Shown: positions 1 to 8,206 of the stretch, one piece after another | How positions within the stretch are numbered: position 1 is the stretch's first letter | How the letters are laid out: each line of letters starts with the position of its first letter | From: Komarekiella delphini-convector SJRDD-AB1 | GTDB lineage: Bacteria > Cyanobacteriota > Cyanobacteriia > Cyanobacteriales > Nostocaceae | Length of the DNA: 64,000 nucleotides | Assembly (NCBI RefSeq): GCF_014831675.1 | Contig: NZ_VJXY01000004.1 | Span: 62,001-126,000 of the forward strand | Direction: 5' to 3' | The notes under the pieces: generated by a model | Seen by the model: the letters and a program-made list of their open reading frames with translations, nothing else | Told to the model about the DNA's origin: nothing | Database searches by the model: none | Position numbers and translations under genes: made by a program

Positions 1-118
1 TTATTTAGCATTTTGCTTGGTAAAAACTGATAAAAACTAGATAATACAGCAGATTCAAGGCAGAATATTGACTGCATAAACGCAACGCAATTATTAAAAG
101 GAAAATCAAGGAGAAAAA

Positions 119-631
119 GTGGCTAATATTGGTTTATTTTTCGGCACTCAAACAGGTAATACTCAGACTGAAGCAGAAATAATTCAAAAGAAATTTGGTG
201 GAGAAGATGTAGTAACTTTAAATGATATTTCACAAGCTGAACCAAATGATTTTAATGATTACACTTATATCATCATTGGTTGTCCAACCTGGAATATTGG
301 GGAGTTACAAAGTGATTGGGAAAGTTTTTATGATGAGCTAGATAACATTGACTTTAGCGGCAAAAAAGTTGCTTATTTTGGAGCAGGCGATCAGGTTGGT
401 TATCCTGACAGTTTTCAAGATGCAATAGGGATTTTAGAAGAGAAAATTTCAGAAAAGGGTGGTGAAACAGTTGGCTATTGGTCTACAGATGGTTATGAAT
501 TTACTGAGTCTAAAGCCGTCCGTGATGGTAAATTTGTAGGTCTAGCACTTGATGAAGATAATCAATCTGATTTAACAAATGAACGGATTCAAGCTTGGGT
601 TGCTCAACTCAAGCAAGAGTTTGGTTTATAG
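119..631 (+). CDS. isiB: Flavodoxin (long-chain, IsiB type)
   Basis: FMN-binding electron carrier that replaces ferredoxin between photosystem I and FNR or nitrogenase under iron limitation; soluble. The 170-residue length matches long-chain flavodoxins. The N-terminal phosphate-binding loop GTQTGNTQTEA (about residues 9-19) and the PTWNIGELQSDW segment (about residues 56-67) are the classic FMN-contact regions. The start is a GTG, chosen because AAGGAG at 108-113 lies 5 nt upstream. It stands alone on the plus strand, convergent with the multicopper oxidase. No Fur-like box was convincingly identified in the 118 bp upstream. Family identity is secure; iron regulation is known for the family and not shown here. 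Confidence 0.95.
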   Translation: MANIGLFFGTQTGNTQTEAEIIQKKFGGEDVVTLNDISQAEPNDFNDYTYIIIGCPTWNIGELQSDWESFYDELDNIDFSGKKVAYFGAGDQVGYPDSFQDAIGILEEKISEKGGETVGYWSTDGYEFTESKAVRDGKFVGLALDEDNQSDLTNERIQAWVAQLKQEFGL

Positions 632-703
632 AGGAGTATAAAGTCTTGCATTGAACAGGCACAGTTCTGAACTAGCTCTCTTGATGGCTCAATCTTATTT
701 AAC

Positions 704-2041
704 TTAGGTAACGTTGATAATCATTGTTAAGCCACCCCCACCTTCTACTTCAACGTTGTCGTTTGTTGCGTGATGGGCAATGTGACAGTGCAGCAACCAC
801 TTACCCTGATCACGAGCTGTCCAAATTACGTCGTAGCGTTCACCGGGAGCTACATTGATAGTGTCCTTTTCAATTTGGGCAGTGGCCGGTAGGAGATTGC
901 CATCTGTTTCAATAATTTTGAATGGCCCACCATGAATATGCATTGGGTGGATAAAGGCATTATTTGAGCCGATAAAGCGAAAGCGGATTTTTTGACCAAT
1001 TTTGGCGTTGATTGTTTCGGTAGAGGGATAAGCTTTACCATTAATTGTGAAGAAGTTAGGCATTAGCCCTTCCATCGGCATAGCTGGGAAAGTGTAGCCT
1101 TGCTTTACTGTCCACTCCTGAAGCTGAACCACAACGTCTTGATCGTAAGCAGGAGTTTTTGGTTTATTCTTGGGATCGACGATTAACGCACCATACATCC
1201 CTAAAGTTTGCTGGCGGTCTACATCTTTGTGAGAATGATAAAAGTAAGTACCTGCTTGCTTGACAGTAAACTCGTAGATATAGCTTGCGCCTGGTGCAAT
1301 TGGCTTTTGGGTAACATCGGCTGGGCCGTCCATATTGTTGGGTACAATCATGCCATGCCAATGTACTGTCGTTGGTTCTGGTAAGTTGCTCTTGACTACA
1401 ATCCGAACGCGATCGCCTTCAGTAACTCGAATCCGCGGCCCCGGAACTTGACGGTTGAAAGCATAAGCAGCTACCTGAACATTTGGTAGGATATTCCATT
1501 TGATCAAAGAAACATCAAGATTAAAGACCTTCACACCATTCTCTAGCTTGGGCGTTAGAGTCTGATCCCCCCGTACATCAACGGGAGCAGTGTAGGCTAT
1601 CTTTGTCAAGTCTACTGCTGCCATGTCTGCCATTGCTTCCATGCTCATATCAGAGGTCATAATCATTCCTGGCGGCATGACTAAACCATTCATTTGAGTA
1701 ACACTACTCATGGGCGCAAGCGGTAGCGATGATATTGGAGTCGGAGATTTTGCACCGCCCATATTCATCCCAGACATTGACTCGTTGTCGTTATTCATAT
1801 TCATTCCAGGCATGGATTGGTTGCCCATATTCATTCCTGGCATTGACTCAGGCTGCATATTCTTAGCACTCATGGTAAAGTTGCCGTAGAGTGCGGCGAT
1901 GAAAACACCAAAGGCTAAAGCTAATAGTGTTAACAGCGTCACAGCTAGAAGTTGCGATCGCGTAGCTTTGGGTTTCATCACCATACCCGCGTGCGAATCG
2001 GCAGCAGAAGAATTCATATCTATATTTCGACGGGTTTTCAT
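704..2041 (-). CDS. Multicopper oxidase, membrane-anchored, Met-rich (laccase/CopA-like)
   Basis: Oxidises a substrate such as Cu(I) or phenolics and reduces O2 to water; probably acts outside the inner membrane. One N-terminal membrane anchor (about residues 31-53) is followed by a Met-rich stretch with repeated MPGMNM units (about 66-95), typical of copper-handling oxidases. Two cupredoxin domains follow. The copper ligands are HWHG (227-230), YHSH (268-271), HPMHIHG (365-371) and HCHIAHH (418-424), with Cys419 and His424 as type-1 ligands. The position usually holding the axial Met or Leu (ten after the Cys) is Asn429. At 445 residues there is no room for the middle domain of three-domain laccases. 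An AAGGA ribosome site precedes the ATG. It lies 20 bp downstream of the DUF4396 gene, so they are probably one operon. Confidence 0.92.
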   Translation of the reverse strand: MKTRRNIDMNSSAADSHAGMVMKPKATRSQLLAVTLLTLLALAFGVFIAALYGNFTMSAKNMQPESMPGMNMGNQSMPGMNMNNDNESMSGMNMGGAKSPTPISSLPLAPMSSVTQMNGLVMPPGMIMTSDMSMEAMADMAAVDLTKIAYTAPVDVRGDQTLTPKLENGVKVFNLDVSLIKWNILPNVQVAAYAFNRQVPGPRIRVTEGDRVRIVVKSNLPEPTTVHWHGMIVPNNMDGPADVTQKPIAPGASYIYEFTVKQAGTYFYHSHKDVDRQQTLGMYGALIVDPKNKPKTPAYDQDVVVQLQEWTVKQGYTFPAMPMEGLMPNFFTINGKAYPSTETINAKIGQKIRFRFIGSNNAFIHPMHIHGGPFKIIETDGNLLPATAQIEKDTINVAPGERYDVIWTARDQGKWLLHCHIAHHATNDNVEVEGGGGLTMIINVT

Positions 2042-2044
2042 GGT

Positions 2045-2080
2045 TACATTCCTTCCATAGTCTACATTCCTTCCATAGTC
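2045..2080 (-). repeat. Perfect 18-bp tandem duplication at an operon junction
   Basis: The 18-mer TACATTCCTTCCATAGTC occurs twice head to tail (2045-2062 and 2063-2080). Read on the minus strand, one copy encodes the last residues and reaches the stop codon of the DUF4396 protein. The other copy supplies the GGAAGGA ribosome-binding sequence of the multicopper oxidase. Seen directly; a role in translational coupling is inference. Confidence 0.9.
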
Positions 2081-3045
2081 TGGTCTGTGTCAGCATGAGG
2101 TGCAATTACTTTATCGGGAGTTGCTGTAATTCCTTCTCTTTCAGCAGCTAAACTGTGACCACCTTTACCTAATGCCCGGACAGTTCCCATCCCATGTTTT
2201 AGATCTACTGCAACTAGCCACATATTGACTGGGAAAGCAACTACAAATCCCACTAAAGTTGCCAAAGACATCACGCCCCAAAACCGAATTGAGGTTGCCT
2301 CCATCGCTGTCATATCAAGGCTCATTAGGATGACCATTACTGGAATCATTCCTGCCATCACCGCATTCATTGAAAGCCATTCCGGTATAAAAGAACGCCG
2401 GACGGCTTTGAGATATGAACCACCCAGCATATCTTTCATAAACAAAGATTGAAAAACAAACAGCCCAAAGGCAAAGCCAAAAAGATACTCAGATATCACA
2501 TCAAGCCACATGGGTAGTCCGAGGGTCATGGTAATTGCGGCAGCAACGATAATTCCTGTTGCATCACCAGCTAAACAGTGAATTGTCGAACCAACAGTCT
2601 GTTTCCACAATGGCTTGACAAACTCCTCATGCTGCATTGGGGCTGGTTCTTTACAGGACAGAATGTACAGTGCCGCACCAATTACTCCTGTGTAGAGAGT
2701 CACTAATAGCCATCCCCACTTCATTACAGTTAGTTCAGGATTACTAGTGAACGCATCCCAGGCTACATAGACCACTGAGAGGACTGTCAGACTAAACCAA
2801 ACAATCAAAACAGTATCAATCCAAGCAGAACTTTTGAAGTTTGCTTCATTTGTACCAGACATATTCATGCTGGGCATATTTGAATTAGTCGCAGGCTGAG
2901 GTAAAGGCGAGTTTTGAGCAATAGAATTAGGAATGCTCTCAATATAATTAGATGAATTTTGGCTGATTCCCAAACGAGGAGTTAATAGTACTAATCCTAG
3001 AGTTAGTACCAATAAAACTATCCATAAAATTGATTTAGAGCGCAT
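2062..3045 (-). CDS. DUF4396 family multipass membrane protein
   Basis: Integral membrane protein of about seven hydrophobic helices: one near the N-terminus (residues 6-24), two at about 78-128, and a conserved core from about 155 to 285. The core motifs CLAGDATG, FGLFVFQSLFMKDM, EWLSMNAVMAGM and FPVNMWLV followed by KHGM match DUF4396 proteins, a family commonly found next to multicopper oxidases. The region between the first two helices is Met-rich (MPSMNMSG), as in the downstream oxidase, hinting at copper binding. It is first in a two-gene minus-strand operon with the oxidase. Its biochemical role is unknown; delivery or sensing of copper at the membrane is a guess from context. Confidence 0.85.
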   Translation of the reverse strand: MRSKSILWIVLLVLTLGLVLLTPRLGISQNSSNYIESIPNSIAQNSPLPQPATNSNMPSMNMSGTNEANFKSSAWIDTVLIVWFSLTVLSVVYVAWDAFTSNPELTVMKWGWLLVTLYTGVIGAALYILSCKEPAPMQHEEFVKPLWKQTVGSTIHCLAGDATGIIVAAAITMTLGLPMWLDVISEYLFGFAFGLFVFQSLFMKDMLGGSYLKAVRRSFIPEWLSMNAVMAGMIPVMVILMSLDMTAMEATSIRFWGVMSLATLVGFVVAFPVNMWLVAVDLKHGMGTVRALGKGGHSLAAEREGITATPDKVIAPHADTDQTMEGM

Positions 3046-3134
3046 ATTTACCTTTGAATGTACAGCAGTTAGTTCTTTAAAATCATGTTTTTTTAAAGAG
3101 TTTCATCTGTATATATTCTTGTTATTACCAAAAA

Positions 3135-4478
3135 TTAACGGAGTGTGAAAAATTCTTCCACAGCTGAAGGATGGATACCAATTGTTGCATCAAAATCTTT
3201 TTTAGTGATACCTGTCCGAATAGCAAGTCCGAGACATTGAATAATCTCAGCAGCGTATTCACCGACCATATGAGCGCCGAGTACTCTGTCTGATTTACTA
3301 TCAACTACTAATTTAATGAGAGTTTTCTGTTCGGGTTCGGCAATGGCATCAAAAAGAGGTTGAAATCTTTGAGAATAGCAGTGTATTGATTCCCCAAATT
3401 TTTCGCGTGCTTTAGCTTCGGTCAAGCCAACTGTAGCCGCTTCCGGTCGAGAAGAAAGTGCAGAGGGAATGCACTCTAAATTTACAGTTCGAGTCTGATT
3501 ACCAAACACAGTATCGGCAAAGGCACGACCTGTGGCAATGGCGACAGGAGTCCAATGGGGTCGGTCAGTGCAATCTCCAACAGCAAAAATATTAGCCTGA
3601 GTAGTACGGCTGTATTCATCTACTGCGATCGCTCCTTGTTTGACTTGAACACCCGCTTTTTCCAAATCAAGACCACTTAAATTAGCAACTCGACCTATAG
3701 CGCAAAGAAGGGTATCTACAGTTACAGTGTCTTGTTTATTTCCTAACAAACTCAAACATAAACTATCTTGAATTCGTTCAATTTTTTCGACGACAGTATT
3801 GCAGAAAATTTGAATACCATTCTTCGTCATACTTTCTTGAACTGTAGTTCTAATATCTTCATCTCTACCTGGTAAAATACGGTCTTCAGGCACTATTAAA
3901 GTAACTTTTGAAATTAAACCATTAAGGCTTCCAGCGAACTTCACAGCTATCTGGTCACTACCAAGAATAGCAATATGCTCTGGTTGTTGCTTGATTTCAA
4001 ACATCTGACGTGTAGTAATAGCATATTCAATTCCTGGAATTTCAGGTTTTACAGCTTCTCCACCTACAGCAATCAATATTTTATTAGCAGTAATCTGGCG
4101 ACCCCCAACATCCAAAGTATGAGAATCTAAAAATTTCGTATGTCCCCAAATTAGGTCTACCCCTGCTTCTTTTAGATGCTGAATATGCAAGTTGCTCAGA
4201 TGTTTGATTGCTCGGTCTTTAGCTGCATTAAATTTATGCCAGTCAATGCGGTCACTTACTTTATCCCAACCATATTCGTCAGCATCTTCAAAAACATGGG
4301 AAAAACTAGCAGCATATGCCATTAGTTTCTCTGGAATACAGCCATGAATTACACATGTGCCACCTACCTGGTCGCGTTCGGAAATTAACACACGAGCACC
4401 ATGAGCAGCAGATTGTCTAGCGGCAGCAACACCTCCAGGTCCTGCACCAATTACAAAGAGGTCATAATCAAAGCCCAT
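3135..4478 (-). CDS. gor: Glutathione-reductase-like FAD/NAD(P) disulfide oxidoreductase
   Basis: Class I pyridine-nucleotide disulfide oxidoreductase. It has FAD-binding GAGPGG (11-16), the redox pair Cys42/Cys47 in GGTCVIHGCIPEKLM, the second FAD motif AVGDCTD, and the C-terminal catalytic pair His436/Glu441 in HPSAVEEF as in glutathione reductases. Length (447) is normal. Two points are odd. The NAD(P)H-binding loop, normally GGGYIA, reads GSDQIA (173-178), losing the GxGxxA pattern. The residue after CIP is Glu where the family usually has Lys. It could be a reductase with changed cofactor use, or a flavoprotein acting on a metal or another disulfide. It is divergent from the Cys-rich copper-binding gene. 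Fold certain, substrate unsure. Confidence 0.85.
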   Translation of the reverse strand: MGFDYDLFVIGAGPGGVAAARQSAAHGARVLISERDQVGGTCVIHGCIPEKLMAYAASFSHVFEDADEYGWDKVSDRIDWHKFNAAKDRAIKHLSNLHIQHLKEAGVDLIWGHTKFLDSHTLDVGGRQITANKILIAVGGEAVKPEIPGIEYAITTRQMFEIKQQPEHIAILGSDQIAVKFAGSLNGLISKVTLIVPEDRILPGRDEDIRTTVQESMTKNGIQIFCNTVVEKIERIQDSLCLSLLGNKQDTVTVDTLLCAIGRVANLSGLDLEKAGVQVKQGAIAVDEYSRTTQANIFAVGDCTDRPHWTPVAIATGRAFADTVFGNQTRTVNLECIPSALSSRPEAATVGLTEAKAREKFGESIHCYSQRFQPLFDAIAEPEQKTLIKLVVDSKSDRVLGAHMVGEYAAEIIQCLGLAIRTGITKKDFDATIGIHPSAVEEFFTLR

Positions 4479-4541
4479 AAATTATTAACTCAGTTTTTAA
4501 GAACACTATATTTCCCTATATTTTTAGCTTTCCACACAGTG

Positions 4542-4616
4542 ATGAAATTAATATGAAATCATTGGAATTTTAATTAAAAAATAGTTATGCATATTCAAAT
4601 GAAATCAGCATGAAAT
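4542..4616. promoter_or_regulatory. Two copies of an 11-bp-spaced ATGAAAT direct repeat
   Basis: ATGAAAT occurs at 4542-4548 and 4553-4559, and again at 4599-4605 and 4610-4616. Within each pair the start-to-start distance is 11 bp, and the pairs are 57 bp apart. All lie in the 276-bp region between the divergent glutathione-reductase-like gene and the Cys-rich protein gene. Near-11-bp-spaced direct half-sites are the usual format for OmpR/PhoB-family response regulators, including metal-responsive ones. The binding factor is inferred; no such regulator is encoded in the window. Confidence 0.6.
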
Positions 4617-4754
4617 TTCCTTATGTCATTAGTAATAAATATTTCTTGTGCCATTAGGTAGACGCAAGCAGATTAGTTATTTTTTAATCTGAGGGCGCAG
4701 AGGCATAAATACTGTCTCATGTGAAATTGACGACTTGAAATCGGAGGTATAATT

Positions 4755-5108
4755 ATGACGACAACCCAATCTCACCAATCCTTGCTTGAAAGTTGCATAG
4801 AGGCTTGCTTTGATTGCCTACGCGATTGCGAAAACTGTGCCGATGCCTGTTTAAGTGGCAACATGGTACAGATGATGGCTCAATGCATTAAGTTGTGCCG
4901 AGACTGTGCTGATACTTGCGCTCTGTGTGCCCGTTTTATGTCTCGCAATTCTGCTCTTCATGCTCAGATGTGCGGAGTCTGTGCGGAAGCTTGCAATCGC
5001 TGTGCCAGTGAATGTGAAAAACACGACAGCGACCACTGCAAACGCTGTGCTGCATCTTGCCGTCGCTGCGCCGAGTCTTGTCGCCAAATGGCTACAGCAA
5101 TGGCGTAA
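4755..5108 (+). CDS. Cysteine-rich four-helix-bundle copper-binding protein (DUF326-like)
   Basis: Small 117-residue soluble protein with 21 cysteines, mostly spaced CxxC and CxxxC along predicted helices (for example ACFDCLRDCENC, CRDCADTCALC, CAASCRRCAESC). This is the pattern of the DUF326 / copper-storage four-helix bundle in which thiolates line the core and bind many Cu(I) ions. No signal peptide is visible, so it is probably cytosolic. The start ATG is supported by GGAGGT at 4743-4748, 6 nt upstream. It is divergent from the glutathione-reductase-like gene across a region with direct-repeat operators. With the multicopper oxidase this supports a copper-handling block. Confidence 0.88.
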   Translation: MTTTQSHQSLLESCIEACFDCLRDCENCADACLSGNMVQMMAQCIKLCRDCADTCALCARFMSRNSALHAQMCGVCAEACNRCASECEKHDSDHCKRCAASCRRCAESCRQMATAMA

Positions 5109-5233
5109 GTATCTATAATCGCTGACTGCTGGATTGCAAAATAATTATCAGATATACTACGCCATGTATTACGTAGATTATTGGCTTGACTTTACCTCGT
5201 AAGTAACCCAACAGAATTAATTACATTACTGAT

Positions 5234-5381
5234 TCTCTACTAGGCAAGAATTTCAACCCATATTTTGTGTAATTAATTCTGTGCCACTACTTAATACATG
5301 GCATTTCTCAGAACCACTACCGAGTATTACACGGTATGAGCAGGAGATAGAGAAGCGATTAGCCCAGCTACGCCCGTGAGT
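5234..5381 (+). pseudogene. Possible decayed coding fragment
   Basis: The 311-bp gap between the Cys-rich gene and the primase-like gene has no intact gene. One plus-strand frame stays open over about 48 codons without a start and reads like a protein end: LLNTWHFSEP, then YEQEIEKRLAQLRP, then a TGA. The same frame continues past the stop into the 3' end of the opposite gene. I cannot name the parent family. It may be chance; confidence is low. Confidence 0.25.
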
Positions 5382-5419
5382 AGCATTGGAACAGGAATGG
5401 AATGTATGCCATTCAGCCA

Positions 5420-7645
5420 TCACCTCTCACTTTCTTGAAATGCCAACTCCAACGAAAACGGTAGACACCCAGGATTGACAGCTGCCCACTCGTTGGCTTC
5501 TGCAATTAGAGTTTCGTTACCCGAATCGAGGTAGAATTGCATTTTGGCACTTTGCTCTAAGCGATCGCGTTCCATGCCTCCAATTAACCGTCGCGCAATC
5601 AGGCAATACTCTCTTGCTAAACGCTTGGCATGAGATGCTGCTTGGAGTCGCAACTTAGTTAGTTTCTTCAGTTCTGACAAAGCGAGAGTTTCAGCTGGGT
5701 CGCTTGAAGGTGTACTTTGCTCGCTAACTTCGGCTTTTCGTGACGTTTCAGGTGGCACAATTGCAGGTGTAGATGCGGTAGGTGGAATACTGGCAGAATT
5801 GATTAATAAGTTTTTATTATTATGATTTTCGGATGTGCTGGGGTTAGAAAGGTATTTAAAATCCTTATCTGAATTACTTTCAACAACATTTTCAGCTAGT
5901 TCTATAATATTTAAAGAAGCTAATGAGCTATAAGAATTATTGACACCTGAAGTACAAGACAAATCTTCTGGCTGTAATAAATTCAATTCTTCGGAACTAA
6001 TATTAATTCCCTCAGAATTATCTTGTACCTGTGGTACAAAAAATTCTCCTTCAGACTCGATAACTTCTTCAAAACTAGCTGCTGCCAACTGCCCTGTAGG
6101 GGCATCGGCAGCAGGAGATAAGCAGTTACAAAAAACCTTCATATAGTAAGAATGAGCGTCATTTTCTTTTTGATAAGGGTTTTCAGCACTTTGTTTTGCA
6201 AATGAGTTTTGAAAACTATTAAATTGCCCGTCATTACTTGATTGATAAGGGTTTAAGCTATTTTCTACCCAAGGATCTAAGATGTAGCGCGTAGGATGCC
6301 ACAAATGCAAGTGCTTTTGTAATGTCTCTTGTGAGATAGTTTTGTGAAAACGGCGCTTGTACTCAGCACGTATCGCTTTCCCCCGTTCAGTAGCCCCTAC
6401 TGGCAACCCACTATCCCACTCTATTACCCTTACTACTATCTGGATACGCCGTTGAGCTTTTTGGCTGCTTTCCCAGTTCATCTGCTGGCGACGGTCAAAT
6501 GGAATTACGTTGTCTTTGGATTGATTAATGCTCTTGATATCTGCTATGGCTTCTGCAAAGGTCTTGGCGAATGTACCCAACAGCCGTTCAGGATAACTAA
6601 CGTAGGCGCTGTACCATTTGTTGCGAATTGTGCATTCTACCCAATGCCGCACCCTAGCTTCGATTTCGTGTTGGTGTCCGCAATATTGGCTATAGCCGGG
6701 GGCGTTAATTGCAGTAGAGAGGCAGAATTCGACTAATTCCTCACCCGTTAAGTCTAAAAAGACGATTCCGTAGCCTACGAAGATTTGTAGGAGGGTGTTT
6801 GTTTGTCCTTTTCCTGTCCAGCCTGTGGTGATGATTTCTTCCCAGTTGGCACGCCACTGTGCAGCATCAGCAGACTCTTGCTTACGATATCTCTCCCGTG
6901 AAATTTGTTTTTTGGCTTTGTTCGCTACCTGTTTTAGTTTAGTTAAATCTTGCCGACTTGCTGCGCGATCGCAATAGTCGAGGAAGATAGAAATGGAGTC
7001 ACTAATTGGTTGCAGGTCGTCATCAAGTAAAAACGACCCGCTACCCGGTTGCATGGGGCAACGGATAGCCTTGTAGTTAGTTATTTGTTTAGCACTATAT
7101 GGTTTGGTGTTGGGGAAGATTTCTAGATGTCCAAGACGCAGGATAAAACCTACATTTCTTAAGGTAATCTCTAGGGCGCAGGCTAGGGAAAAGGTGGGCA
7201 GGGAGGAAGCAAAGGTTAGGATCAGGTGATAGCCACCACTAAAGCTGGACTGGAGGATGATGATATCGACTATGCCGATGTCCTCTAGCACCGCTTTGAT
7301 GCGATTTATGGATTCAATGTTGTGGTAGTCGCCTTCTAGGTCTAAATCGATTGTGGCGTAACGAGTTGTGTCGTTAAAGCGCAGACCTACTAGTTTCGAC
7401 TTGTCTTGGTGCAGGTTCCACAGTTGGGAGGGTTGGAGATAATAATCGATAGTGCGCCATGCTGATTTTACACCTTGTACTTGATTTGGGGCAACTATCG
7501 CCCCAAATGGATGCCAAAAGCGCTCTACGTAGCGTTTGCCCACGGATTCTGCGGGCAGGTGGGGTTTGATTTTCTTTTTTGAAGGTTGTGAAAGGCTTAA
7601 TTGGGTCTTATTCTCGGCATCTGCCCCGAAATTTTCTTGGAACAT
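5420..7645 (-). CDS. AEP-type primase-like plasmid replication protein
   Basis: 741-residue protein whose first third (about 35-235) shows the archaeo-eukaryotic primase signature. The acidic pair is D100/D102 in YATIDLDLEG, followed by SGGYH (136-140, the sxH motif) and then K181 and R195 in a KPYSAK...NYKAIRCP segment. Such proteins act as replication initiators or primases of plasmids. The middle part (about 260-480) is basic with possible helix-turn-helix character, the region to about 660 is low complexity and Ser/Asn-rich, and the end is helical. The 560 bp upstream carry iteron-like and inverted repeats, which would suit an origin. Alternative: a primase unrelated to initiation. No helicase domain was recognised. 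Confidence 0.7.
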   Translation of the reverse strand: MFQENFGADAENKTQLSLSQPSKKKIKPHLPAESVGKRYVERFWHPFGAIVAPNQVQGVKSAWRTIDYYLQPSQLWNLHQDKSKLVGLRFNDTTRYATIDLDLEGDYHNIESINRIKAVLEDIGIVDIIILQSSFSGGYHLILTFASSLPTFSLACALEITLRNVGFILRLGHLEIFPNTKPYSAKQITNYKAIRCPMQPGSGSFLLDDDLQPISDSISIFLDYCDRAASRQDLTKLKQVANKAKKQISRERYRKQESADAAQWRANWEEIITTGWTGKGQTNTLLQIFVGYGIVFLDLTGEELVEFCLSTAINAPGYSQYCGHQHEIEARVRHWVECTIRNKWYSAYVSYPERLLGTFAKTFAEAIADIKSINQSKDNVIPFDRRQQMNWESSQKAQRRIQIVVRVIEWDSGLPVGATERGKAIRAEYKRRFHKTISQETLQKHLHLWHPTRYILDPWVENSLNPYQSSNDGQFNSFQNSFAKQSAENPYQKENDAHSYYMKVFCNCLSPAADAPTGQLAAASFEEVIESEGEFFVPQVQDNSEGINISSEELNLLQPEDLSCTSGVNNSYSSLASLNIIELAENVVESNSDKDFKYLSNPSTSENHNNKNLLINSASIPPTASTPAIVPPETSRKAEVSEQSTPSSDPAETLALSELKKLTKLRLQAASHAKRLAREYCLIARRLIGGMERDRLEQSAKMQFYLDSGNETLIAEANEWAAVNPGCLPFSLELAFQESER

Positions 7646-7703
7646 GAGTGACTGTCCTGATGATTTTTGTGCATCAGGTAGTCTCGCTGTTGGTCAAAAT
7701 GTG

Positions 7704-7843
7704 TTAGCCTAAATTTGAAATTTTATTTTGAATTAAGCGGTTGGTTATCCGCTTGTTGGAGGCGACTGGTAATCGTCTCGTGGTTGAAAGCAAACAAAGG
7801 TTTATACTTGTTTAGGCTTAGACATACGTAGGCTTAGGCTAAG
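7704..7843. repeat. Iteron-like repeats and paired stem-loops upstream of the primase gene
   Basis: TTAGGCTTA at 7812-7820, TAGGCTTA at 7829-7836 and TAGGCTAAG at 7835-7843 form a short cluster; an inverted relative, TTAGCCTAAA, lies at 7704-7713. Between them are two stem-loops: AGCGG/CCGCT (7736-7740 with 7749-7753) and GAGGCGA/TCGTCTC (7759-7765 with 7773-7779, one G-T pair). Position beside a replication-type gene suggests an origin or copy-control region; this is inference. Confidence 0.45.
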
Positions 7844-8088
7844 ATTTAGTCCAACACGCTTCACCAACAACAATGCGACTACCCAACTTTTTTTTGGTAA
7901 TTATTTAAATGAGGCAGTTCGAGCGAAGTTGTCACTAAATCGACAAAAGAGTTTTGGGATAACAATGCAAACCTAGTAACACCCACAAGTGTCACCCCAC
8001 ATTGGCTCTTATTAGTACAACTGGTGAAGATGAAATTACTCATACTCCACCACGGAGTTAAAAAACAAAAAACAGTCAAATATCTTGA

Positions 8089-8193
8089 TACGAGTTCAGC
8101 ACTCAAAACAGTGAACTCGTACTGTAATCAGTATTGAGATGTTAATCTAGTAAGTAATGTTAAATTGTGGGATAAATTCTCTGCTAGATTAAC
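8089..8193. repeat. Two perfect 10-bp inverted repeats downstream of the ParB-like gene
   Basis: TACGAGTTCA (8089-8098) pairs with TGAACTCGTA (8112-8121), loop 13. GTTAATCTAG (8141-8150) pairs with CTAGATTAAC (8184-8193), loop 33. On the minus strand the first hairpin is followed after about 15 nt by two T runs, so it may terminate the ParB-like transcript. Partition or origin function is also possible. The remainder of 7844-8088 shows no gene I can support. Confidence 0.6.
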
Positions 8194-8206
8194 TGCTTAC
8201 AGCTAC

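Noticed and set aside
1741-1860. Repeat-like stretch that could suggest a satellite
   Set aside because: It encodes the Met-rich MPGMNM units of the oxidase; the repetition is protein-level.
7879-8106. 75-codon minus frame in the putative origin region
   Set aside because: Overlaps repeats; no start support; composition unlike a protein.
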